DNA from: an uncultured Moraxella sp.
Lineage (GTDB): Bacteria > Pseudomonadota > Gammaproteobacteria > Pseudomonadales > Moraxellaceae
Assembly: GCA_943908425.1 (NCBI GenBank)
Contig: CALTTC010000044.1
Span: 1 to 7,922, forward strand
Direction: 5' to 3'
Length of the DNA: 7,922 nucleotides
Positions 1-5,729 of this stretch are shown here, in pieces. Every line of letters starts with the position of its first letter. Position 1 is the stretch's first letter. The position numbers and the translations under genes are program-made. A model generated the notes under the pieces. The model was not told the DNA's origin and made no database searches. It worked only from the letters and a program-made list of their open reading frames with translations.

Positions 1-11
1 TTGCGTTGTGT

Positions 12-46
12 GGGGGGTATTATATAGGAAAAAGTGGGGGTGTCAA
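12..46 (-). promoter_or_regulatory. Consensus sigma70 promoter firing leftward out of the window, stable-RNA type
   Basis: Read on the minus strand, the -35 box is TTGACA (41-46) and the -10 box is TATAAT (19-24). Both match the sigma70 consensus at all six bases and are 16 bases apart. Just downstream of the -10 is a C-rich stretch (bases 18-12, ACCCCCC), and the predicted start is near position 12. Upstream of the -35, bases 52-80 are almost pure A/T, like an UP element. Consensus boxes, an A/T-rich UP region and a C-rich discriminator are the known combination at rRNA and tRNA promoters under stringent control. The transcribed gene lies off the window, so its identity is inferred. Confidence 0.72.
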
Positions 47-74
47 GGGGGTTTTGAAAATTTTTTTAATAATT

Positions 75-108
75 TTATAAAAGCCACTATTCACGGTGGC
101 TTTTATAA
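75..108. terminator. Symmetric (possibly bidirectional) rho-independent terminator after slyD
   Basis: The arms 75-87 and 96-108 pair over 13 bases around an 8-base loop. The core is GCCAC/GTGGC, flanked by A4 on one side and T4 on the other, so the RNA has a GC stem followed by U's in either direction. It begins 15 bases past the slyD stop codon. It probably ends slyD transcription and shields the leftward promoter at 12-46. The U tract is short, so efficiency is uncertain. Confidence 0.7.
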
Positions 109-122
109 GTTTTATTATCTAA

Positions 123-608
123 TTAGTGCTGATGACCGCCAGCACCGTGGGCATGACCGTGGGCAATTTCGTCCGCACTAGCATCACGCACATCAACGAT
201 TTCTACATCGAAGTTCAATGTTTGTCCTGCCAATGGGTGATTGCCATCTACCACAACCATATCGTCAGTGACGTCTTTAACGGTAACTAGCATTACTTGA
301 CCGTCTTCGGTCTGGCTTTGAAACTGCATGCCGGCTTCAATATTGTCCACGCCTTGAAAGTTGGTGCGAGGCACTTCTTGTACCGCCTCGGCAATGTACT
401 CACCATAGGCATCTTCAGGCTCAACGGTCACAATAAGCTTATCGCCTGCTTCTTTGCCTTCTAGGGCTTGTTCAAGTCCCGAGATAATATTGTGATGACC
501 GTGCAAGTAGGCTAATGGCTCGCCGTGTGACTGGTCAATAATCTTACCTTCTTCATCGGTAAGCGTATAATTAAACTGTACAACGGTATTATTTGCAATC
601 GTTGTCAT
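123..608 (-). CDS. slyD: SlyD, FKBP-type peptidyl-prolyl cis-trans isomerase and metal-binding chaperone
   Basis: A 161-residue cytoplasmic FKBP-family protein that isomerises Xaa-Pro bonds and has chaperone activity; in E. coli SlyD also supplies nickel during hydrogenase maturation. An FKBP fold (about residues 1-69 and 130-142) is interrupted by the insert-in-flap chaperone domain (about 70-129). Diagnostic stretches are YLHGHHNIISGLEQALEG (34-51), PEDAYGEY (64-71) and the DGNHPLAGQTLNFDVEIVDV block (121-140). The tail ends in five His residues (150, 152, 154, 159, 161) within HGHAHGAGGHQH, a metal-binding tail. It is much shorter than the E. coli tail and has no Cys. The ATG at 606-608 has an AAGGA ribosome-binding site (615-619 on the plus strand) six bases upstream. 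The gene diverges from the M61 peptidase and ends at the 75-108 hairpin. Identification is firm; a nickel role here is not shown. Confidence 0.95.
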   Translation of the reverse strand: MTTIANNTVVQFNYTLTDEEGKIIDQSHGEPLAYLHGHHNIISGLEQALEGKEAGDKLIVTVEPEDAYGEYIAEAVQEVPRTNFQGVDNIEAGMQFQSQTEDGQVMLVTVKDVTDDMVVVDGNHPLAGQTLNFDVEIVDVRDASADEIAHGHAHGAGGHQH

Positions 609-637
609 AAGGTATCCTTAATGAAATCTAGATGATT

Positions 638-665
638 ATTATAGGGGATTTATAGACGAAAACAA
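638..665 (-). promoter_or_regulatory. Likely slyD promoter
   Basis: On the minus strand a perfect TATAAT (638-643) is preceded, after 16 bases, by TTGTTT (660-665), a weak -35. The predicted start is near 631, giving a leader of about 20 bases before the slyD ATG. The -35 overlaps the dyad at 661-673. Confidence 0.5.
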
Positions 666-673
666 GACTTGTT
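661..673. repeat. Perfect 13-base inverted repeat in the slyD/M61 divergent promoter region
   Basis: AACAAG-A-CTTGTT: two perfect 6-base arms around one base. It covers most of the slyD -35 and lies 16 bases upstream of the M61 gene -35. It could be an operator for either gene, but no known regulator motif is recognised, so function is conjecture. Confidence 0.4.
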
Positions 674-688
674 ACAAAAAATAATCGC

Positions 689-717
689 TTGACATCGCTT
701 TAATTTAAGTCTATTTT
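689..717 (+). promoter_or_regulatory. Likely promoter of the M61 peptidase gene
   Basis: A perfect TTGACA (689-694) is followed at the optimal 17-base spacing by TATTTT (712-717), which matches four of six -10 bases. Transcription would start near 724, giving a leader of only about 15 bases that contains the G5 ribosome-binding tract at 728-732. Confidence 0.6.
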
Positions 718-738
718 AGAATTTTTTGGGGGTCAATT

Positions 739-2574
739 ATGCACTACTACACGCTTGATTTTTCACGGCAAAACCAGCATTTTATAGACATTACTTTATC
801 TTTTGTCGCACAAAAAGGCAATCCCATACTTTGGCTACCGACTTGGATTGCGGGCAGTTATTTGATTCGTGAATTTGCCAAGCATATTACTAGCGTTAGT
901 TATAGCACCCAAGACGGCGACCCAAAACGCGCAAGAAAACTTACCAAAAACCGCTGGCAATTGCAAGCCAATGCCGATGAGCATATCCAGGTAACCTATA
1001 GCGTTTATTGCTTTGATAGTTCCATTCGTGCTTGCTTTGTGGATAGTGAGCGAATTTTTTTGAATTTTAGCTCGCTACTTTTGGGTATTGATGGACAAAA
1101 AGACAGCCCTTGTTGTATTAAATTGTTGTTAAATAAAGCATTTATGCATCTAAATTCAAGCGACAAGACACCCAAAACCATCGCTTGCGGGCTACCTTAT
1201 CGCATACAAGATGACGGTCAAGATAGTACCATTGGCTATATTTTTGATACGTTAGTATTTGTAGATAGCGATGAGCAAAAAGACACCAAAGCCCTGACAA
1301 CCTTTGACAGTTATGATTATCCCATTACCATTGACCATCAAGATACAATCAATTTTGCCATCAATCATCACGCCAAAATTATTCCCCACGTGATGTATTT
1401 ATCTGGCAGTTATGTTACCGACAGACCGTTATTGGGTAAGCATTTACAAAGCATTTGTCAAGCCTATCACGATTGGCTGGATTTTTTGCCGTTTAATGAC
1501 TACACCTTTATGACGCACGCCACTCAAAAAGACTATGGCGGGCTTGAACATATCAACTCTACCGCCCTAATTATCCCTAGAGACAATCTTTATAATGCAA
1601 GTGGCGAGCTTTCTTATGCTTATTTGGACTTTTTAAGCTTATGTAGCCATGAGTATTTTCACGCGTGGTGGGTAAAATCTGTGCGTCCTGATGTGATGAT
1701 GACAAGTGATTTGCAAAGCGAGGGTTACACCACGCTTTTATGGATATTTGAGGGCTTTACAAGTTATGTTGATGACTTTATGTTATTACAAAGCGGTATT
1801 ATTGATGCTGATACCTATCTTAATTTGATGGCAAAACAAATTACGCGTTATCTCAATAATGGCGGACGCGATATGCAAAGCCTAGAGGAGTCTAGCTTTG
1901 ATGCGTGGATTAAGCTGTATCGCCCCGATGAAAATAGCCCCAACAGCACCACAAGCTATTACAATAAAGGTATGATTGTCGCCCTGTTGTTAGATTTATT
2001 GCTCATAGAGCACGATGCTCGCTTATTTGATGTGATTAAAGTTTGCGTGGCGCATGCCAACAACGAAAACCGCTTGTTTGGATTAAGCGATAGCTATTTT
2101 GATACGCTAATGTATCAATTTTTGCCCAAAATAGTATGGGATAACTTTAAGGCGGACTATATAAAAGGGGCTAAGCCTGTGCCGTTATTGACCGCTTTGG
2201 CTTGCGACAATATCCATACAGAATTAACAAAAACGGTTATTCCCTATGGCTTAAAGGTAAGCGACCATACGCGCGGACTACTTATCAATCAAGTGGATAA
2301 TCAGGCAAGCGGTGCCCAAGCGGGCTTATCAGTCAATGATGTGATTGTGGCAATTGAAGGACTTGTTGCCGATACAGCACTACTCGCGCGCGCCAAACAT
2401 TATTACAAAGACCGTTCCTGCTTGCAATTTCACGTATTGCGCGGCGACCGTCTGCTACATTTTTTGGTGGATAATACCCAAGAATGCCCAATGCTTATCA
2501 GCAAAACTGTACTCTCTGCAACCAATAGCCAACTGCTTAATAGATTCACAGATAAAACGCAACAAAGCCTATAA
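739..2574 (+). CDS. M61-family metallopeptidase with C-terminal PDZ domain
   Basis: A 611-residue zinc peptidase of family M61 (glycyl aminopeptidase type). The order is: N-terminal beta-rich M61 domain (about 1-200), gluzincin-type catalytic domain (about 225-470), and one PDZ domain (about 500-580, containing GLLINQVDNQASGAQAGL). The zinc site is HEYFH (304-308), with catalytic Glu305 and third ligand Glu338 in EGFTSY. GGLEH (267-271) and the YYNKG segment near 407-411 are also typical of the family. No signal peptide or membrane segment is visible, so the protein is probably cytoplasmic. The ATG at 739 follows a G5 tract (728-732) six bases upstream, a poor but usable Shine-Dalgarno sequence. 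The gene diverges from slyD and lies 38 bases before the hydrolase gene. Family M61 is well supported by the zinc motif, but the natural substrates of bacterial members are mostly unknown. Length is normal and no catalytic residue is missing. Confidence 0.92.
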   Translation: MHYYTLDFSRQNQHFIDITLSFVAQKGNPILWLPTWIAGSYLIREFAKHITSVSYSTQDGDPKRARKLTKNRWQLQANADEHIQVTYSVYCFDSSIRACFVDSERIFLNFSSLLLGIDGQKDSPCCIKLLLNKAFMHLNSSDKTPKTIACGLPYRIQDDGQDSTIGYIFDTLVFVDSDEQKDTKALTTFDSYDYPITIDHQDTINFAINHHAKIIPHVMYLSGSYVTDRPLLGKHLQSICQAYHDWLDFLPFNDYTFMTHATQKDYGGLEHINSTALIIPRDNLYNASGELSYAYLDFLSLCSHEYFHAWWVKSVRPDVMMTSDLQSEGYTTLLWIFEGFTSYVDDFMLLQSGIIDADTYLNLMAKQITRYLNNGGRDMQSLEESSFDAWIKLYRPDENSPNSTTSYYNKGMIVALLLDLLLIEHDARLFDVIKVCVAHANNENRLFGLSDSYFDTLMYQFLPKIVWDNFKADYIKGAKPVPLLTALACDNIHTELTKTVIPYGLKVSDHTRGLLINQVDNQASGAQAGLSVNDVIVAIEGLVADTALLARAKHYYKDRSCLQFHVLRGDRLLHFLVDNTQECPMLISKTVLSATNSQLLNRFTDKTQQSL

Positions 2575-2580
2575 AAGCTA

Positions 2581-2589
2581 TGCTATACT
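2581..2589 (+). promoter_or_regulatory. Extended -10 promoter for the hydrolase gene
   Basis: TGC-TATACT (TG at 2581-2582, -10 hexamer at 2584-2589) fits the extended -10 pattern, which can work without a good -35; none is visible at the right distance. The predicted start near 2596 lies just before AAGGAG (2601-2606). The gene may therefore be transcribed independently of the M61 gene as well as by read-through. Confidence 0.45.
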
Positions 2590-2612
2590 AAAATTTTATT
2601 AAGGAGTAATAA

Positions 2613-3356
2613 ATGACTGTTCAATCTTTGGAATTAACCAGCAAACTTGATGATGTTACCCTAAAAAGCAAGGTATATTTGCCTGATAATCCCGATAATA
2701 ACAGCCCCGCTCCTGCGATTTTGGTTGCCCCTGAATGGTGGGGACTTAGCGATTTTCCAAAGCAAGTCGGCGAACGCCTTGCCAAGGCAGGATTTGTAGC
2801 GGTAGTGATGGACATTTATGGCGATGGCAAATTAACCACAGACGCTACAAAAGCCAATGAATGGATGACACAAATGCTTGACAATCCCACGCTATTATTG
2901 TCGCGTTGCCGTGCAATTTTACAAGATTTTAGCGATTTGCCAAGCGTTGATAGCGACAATATAGGGGCGATTGGCTTTTGTTTTGGGGGAAAAATTGCAC
3001 TAGATATGGCACGAATGGGCTTACCTATCAAAGCAGTGGCAACCTTTCACGGCAACCCAGCTCCCTATAAAAAAGCCGACAAAAACTTTAGTGCCAAGGT
3101 GCTAATCGCTCACGGTGAGAGCGACTCAATGGTGCCAATGAGTGCTATAGATGAGCTTCAAGCTGAGCTTGATAACGCCAATGTGGATTACACCCTTGAT
3201 ATTTATAAAGGGGCAAAGCACGGCTTTAGCAACCCAAATGCCGACAAACGTGGCAAAGACAATGCCCTTGACTTGGGCTATGATGAAGTGGCCGCTCGTG
3301 CCAGTTGGGACAAAATGATTGCCTTTATGAAGCAAACACTAAACGATAAAAACTAA
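2613..3356 (+). CDS. Dienelactone hydrolase family protein (alpha/beta hydrolase)
   Basis: A 247-residue cytoplasmic alpha/beta hydrolase of the dienelactone hydrolase family, whose founding member opens the lactone ring of dienelactone in chloroaromatic breakdown. The catalytic triad is readable: nucleophile Cys123 in GFCFGG (121-126), Asp171 in HGESDSMVP, and His203 in AKHGFSNP. Glu41 in the PEWWGL segment (40-45) corresponds to the Glu that activates the Cys in dienelactone hydrolase. Length is normal for the family. The ATG at 2613 has a strong AAGGAG (2601-2606) six bases upstream. No aromatic degradation genes lie nearby, so the substrate cannot be called; many chromosomal members are general esterases of unknown role. 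It sits 38 bases after the M61 gene, so partial co-transcription is possible. No terminator with a U tract follows it. Confidence 0.9.
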   Translation: MTVQSLELTSKLDDVTLKSKVYLPDNPDNNSPAPAILVAPEWWGLSDFPKQVGERLAKAGFVAVVMDIYGDGKLTTDATKANEWMTQMLDNPTLLLSRCRAILQDFSDLPSVDSDNIGAIGFCFGGKIALDMARMGLPIKAVATFHGNPAPYKKADKNFSAKVLIAHGESDSMVPMSAIDELQAELDNANVDYTLDIYKGAKHGFSNPNADKRGKDNALDLGYDEVAARASWDKMIAFMKQTLNDKN

Positions 3357-3602
3357 GCAAGTACCAACGAATCAAACAACCGATTTTGTCGGTTAGCACA
3401 AAAATTGGCATAAAGGGTTTATTACTAGGTTGTTTAACAACATTCGCTGGATAATGTTGGTTTATAATATTGAATTTATAATATTGATTTAAACAACTTG
3501 GTTGAATAATCATTGATTTAACGGCTTTTATTTAGTAGCATTGATTTAATCATATTGATTTTATGGTTTAATCATCTTAACCACTCTTGATAAGGATTTT
3601 TT
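3357..3602 (+). promoter_or_regulatory. Repeat-dense AT-rich leader/promoter region of tyrB
   Basis: This 246-base region holds no convincing gene. Its left part has overlapping dyads: AACCGA/TCGGTT (3378-3394), GTTGTT-T-AACAAC (3429-3441) and CAACATT/AATGTTG (3438-3459). The middle has a 13-base direct repeat (3461-3473 and 3475-3487), each copy carrying a perfect TATAAT (3463-3468, 3477-3482). The right part has seven TGATT/AATCA half-sites between 3485 and 3574, including the perfect dyads AATCA-T-TGATT (3508-3518) and TGATT-T-AATCA (3542-3552). No single promoter stands out because neither TATAAT has a good -35. These elements are seen directly; a role in tyrB control is inferred. They do not resemble the E. 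coli TyrR box. Confidence 0.4.
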
Positions 3603-4799
3603 ATGTTTGAACACGTCAAAGCCTATGCAGGCGACCCCATTTTGGGGCTGATGGACAAATTTGCCAATGACGACCGCCCAAGCAAGGTCAATTTGGGTGT
3701 GGGCGTTTATTATACCGAAGACGGTAAATTGCCCGTGTTGTCTTGTGTCAAAAAAGCCGAAAAACAAATCAATGACACCAATGCCCCCCGTGGCTATTTG
3801 CCAATGGACGGTTTGGTCAATTATCGCCTTGCCTGCCAACGCTTACTTTTTGGTGAAAATAGTCCTGCCATCAAGGACAAACGTATCGCAACCATTGCCA
3901 CCATTGGCGGTAGCGGTGCTTTAAAAATTGGGGCGGATTTTATCCGTGAATGGTTCCCAAATGCCAAGTGCTATGTATCTGACCCAACGTGGGGCAATCA
4001 TATTAGCATCTTTGAAGGCTCTGGCGTGCCAGTGGGCAAATATCCCTACTATAACCCTGCCACCAACGGCATTAAACTTGATGAAATGTGCCAATTTTTG
4101 ACCACCCTACAAGAAAATGACGTGGTATTATTGCATCCTTGTTGCCACAATCCTACAGGGCTTGATTTGAGTGCTAATGAATGGGACACCGTGCTACAAA
4201 TCATCAAAGACAAAAAACTTATCCCCTTTATGGATATTGCCTACCAAGGATTTGGGCAAGATATGGACAAAGACGCTTATGCCATTCGTCAAGCGGTAGC
4301 AATGGGACTGAGCGTCTTTGTCAGCAATTCGTTTTCCAAAAACTTATCGCTTTATGGCGAGCGAGTAGGCGGTTTATCGGTTGTTTGTCCAACCAAGGCA
4401 GAAGCCGAACTGGTGCAAGGACAGCTTAAATTCATCGTCCGCCGTATCTATTCAAGCCCACCTGCCCACGGCAATAAAGTGGTTGATATCGTGATGAATG
4501 ACGATACATTATTTGATGAGTGGGTCGGCGAAGTCTATGAAATGCGCGACCGTATCAAAAAAATGCGTCAAAAATTGCAAGACACATTAAGCAGTAAACT
4601 CCCAAACAAAGACTTTAGCTATTTTACCAAACAACAAGGAATGTTTAGCTTTACAGGGCTTACCCCTGCCCAAGTGGCACGCCTGCAAGATGAATTTGCC
4701 ATTTATATGGTAGACAATGGGCGGATGTGTGTGGCAGGATTAAATAGCGATAATGTTGAATATGTAGCCGATGCGATGGCACAAGTACTGCAAGACTGA
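3603..4799 (+). CDS. tyrB: Aromatic amino acid aminotransferase (class I, TyrB-like)
   Basis: A 398-residue cytoplasmic PLP-dependent class I aminotransferase. TyrB transfers the amino group of glutamate to phenylpyruvate or 4-hydroxyphenylpyruvate, the last step of phenylalanine and tyrosine synthesis, and also acts on oxaloacetate. The PLP lysine is Lys246 in SNSFSKNLSLYGERVGG (241-257). Other active-site residues visible are Trp130, Asn183, Asp211 and Tyr214 in DIAYQGFG, Arg254, and Arg374 in GRMCVAGLN, which binds the substrate carboxylate. Similarity to E. coli TyrB (397 residues) runs end to end, from AYAGDPIL through YLPMDGL to VLLHPCCHNPTG, and SNSFSKxxSLYGERVGG is the TyrB rather than the AspC form. 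The aspartate aminotransferase role may be shared, as class I members overlap. AAGGA (3592-3596) lies six bases before the ATG. The gene appears monocistronic, ending at a strong terminator. Confidence 0.93.
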   Translation: MFEHVKAYAGDPILGLMDKFANDDRPSKVNLGVGVYYTEDGKLPVLSCVKKAEKQINDTNAPRGYLPMDGLVNYRLACQRLLFGENSPAIKDKRIATIATIGGSGALKIGADFIREWFPNAKCYVSDPTWGNHISIFEGSGVPVGKYPYYNPATNGIKLDEMCQFLTTLQENDVVLLHPCCHNPTGLDLSANEWDTVLQIIKDKKLIPFMDIAYQGFGQDMDKDAYAIRQAVAMGLSVFVSNSFSKNLSLYGERVGGLSVVCPTKAEAELVQGQLKFIVRRIYSSPPAHGNKVVDIVMNDDTLFDEWVGEVYEMRDRIKKMRQKLQDTLSSKLPNKDFSYFTKQQGMFSFTGLTPAQVARLQDEFAIYMVDNGRMCVAGLNSDNVEYVADAMAQVLQD

Positions 4800-4816
4800 T
4801 TAGTTGTTAAAATCAT

Positions 4817-4843
4817 AAAAACCGCTAGTTTGGCGGTTTTTTT
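4817..4843 (+). terminator. Rho-independent terminator of tyrB
   Basis: The stem AAAAACCGC (4817-4825) pairs with GCGGTTTTT (4833-4841) over nine bases around a 7-base loop, and the T run covers 4837-4843. It lies 17 bases past the tyrB stop codon. Confidence 0.92.
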
Positions 4844-5019
4844 ATTGGCTAATATTTTATTGTGTAATGGCTAAAACAAATCGCTTGCTAGAGTCTACCG
4901 TCTTTGACATCTCATTGTTTACCCATTTGCACAAAAGATTTTATAAAAATAGGATATCGCTCCAAGCCTTATTATATAAGCGTTGCAATAATGAATATTT
5001 AACATACCCCAAAATTAGT
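4844..5019. other. Intergenic stretch with no convincing gene
   Basis: Between the tyrB terminator and the acyltransferase promoter I see no supported gene. An open frame at 4867-5103 has no Shine-Dalgarno, has a low-complexity, unfamily-like translation and runs into the acyltransferase gene. The only local structures are a short dyad CTTAT-TAT-ATAAG within 4966-4984 and an isolated TTGACA (4904-4909) with no -10 at the right distance. Confidence 0.5.
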
Positions 5020-5048
5020 TTGCATTTGTACTCAAATTTTTATATGAT
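5020..5048 (+). promoter_or_regulatory. Promoter of the acyltransferase-lipoprotein unit
   Basis: TTGCAT (5020-5025) and TATGAT (5043-5048, five of six matches) are separated by exactly 17 bases. The predicted start near 5055 leaves a leader of roughly 25 bases before the acyltransferase ATG. Confidence 0.55.
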
Positions 5049-5078
5049 AGCCAAAACAATAACTTATGTACACTCATT

Positions 5079-5714
5079 ATGCATTTTTCGCCAAAAAAAC
5101 TGACGGCAAGCAAGCTTGGCAATTTTATTCCCAAACGACACGGCAAATTTACTCGCCCTATTGGCAACCTTATTTTAAAGTCCGCTGGCTGGCAAGTGGT
5201 CGGCGAACCCCCAAACACTCCCCAAGCAGTGCTTCTTGCGGTGCCACATACTTCCAACTTTGATGGCTTGTATGCTGTCGGTACAATCTTGGCGCTAGAC
5301 ATTGATGCAAAATTGATGGGCAAAAAAGAGCTGTTTCAATATCCTATTTTGTCGCATTTTTTGCGTTGGGGCGGAATGATTCCCATTGATCGTGGCAAAA
5401 AAGGCTCGGTATTGGATGCAAGCGTTGCCTTATTTAAGACCGGTAAACCGTTGTGGCTTGCCCTTGCCCCCGAAGGCACGCGCAAATACACCGACGCGTG
5501 GAAAACTGGTTTTTATTATATTGCGTGGCGGGCTGGCGTGCCGATTATTCCCATTGCGATGGATTATGGCAGTAAACAAATTCGCTTTATGACCCCCTTT
5601 TATCCTACTGGCGATATTGATGCCGATTTGCCCAAAATTTATGATTATTATCGTGACGTCAAAGCCAAAATTCCCCAAAATCTTTCTAAACCCTTACAAG
5701 CAATCAACCACTAA
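5079..5714 (+). CDS. PlsC-like lysophospholipid/glycerol acyltransferase family protein
   Basis: A 211-residue acyltransferase of the PlsC/LPLAT superfamily, whose members move an acyl chain from acyl-ACP or acyl-CoA to a lysophospholipid or similar acceptor at the inner membrane. All four blocks are visible: catalytic HTSNFD (57-62, the HX4D motif), GGMIPIDRG (98-106), PEGTR (131-135) and VPIIPIAMD (154-162). There is no clear transmembrane helix, and the protein is shorter than canonical PlsC (about 240 residues), so it is more likely a second, PlsC-related enzyme than the essential PlsC; the acceptor is unknown. The ATG at 5079 lacks a recognisable Shine-Dalgarno, but the domain begins close behind it and no better start is visible. 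It ends 15 bases before the lipoprotein gene, so the two are probably co-transcribed. Confidence 0.88.
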   Translation: MHFSPKKLTASKLGNFIPKRHGKFTRPIGNLILKSAGWQVVGEPPNTPQAVLLAVPHTSNFDGLYAVGTILALDIDAKLMGKKELFQYPILSHFLRWGGMIPIDRGKKGSVLDASVALFKTGKPLWLALAPEGTRKYTDAWKTGFYYIAWRAGVPIIPIAMDYGSKQIRFMTPFYPTGDIDADLPKIYDYYRDVKAKIPQNLSKPLQAINH

Positions 5715-5729
5715 CCCACCGGAGAGCCC

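Noticed and set aside
2345..2602. 85-residue open frame overlapping the end of the M61 gene
   Set aside because: It is an out-of-frame shadow of the PDZ-coding region and ends in the promoter of the next gene.
3378..3394. Rho-independent terminator for the hydrolase gene
   Set aside because: The 6-base stem is not followed by a T run (next bases are AGCACAAAAATT), so it is at best a weak 3' hairpin.
3484..3560. IHF sites at the TTGATT words before tyrB
   Set aside because: The core resembles part of the IHF consensus, but the paired TTR half at the required distance is absent at all four words.
4904..4932. Promoter from the isolated TTGACA at 4904
   Set aside because: No TATAAT-like hexamer lies 16-18 bases downstream.
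4867..5103. 78-residue open frame before the acyltransferase
   Set aside because: No Shine-Dalgarno, no recognisable domain, Tyr/Lys/Ile-rich translation typical of non-coding AT-rich DNA, and it overlaps the acyltransferase start.
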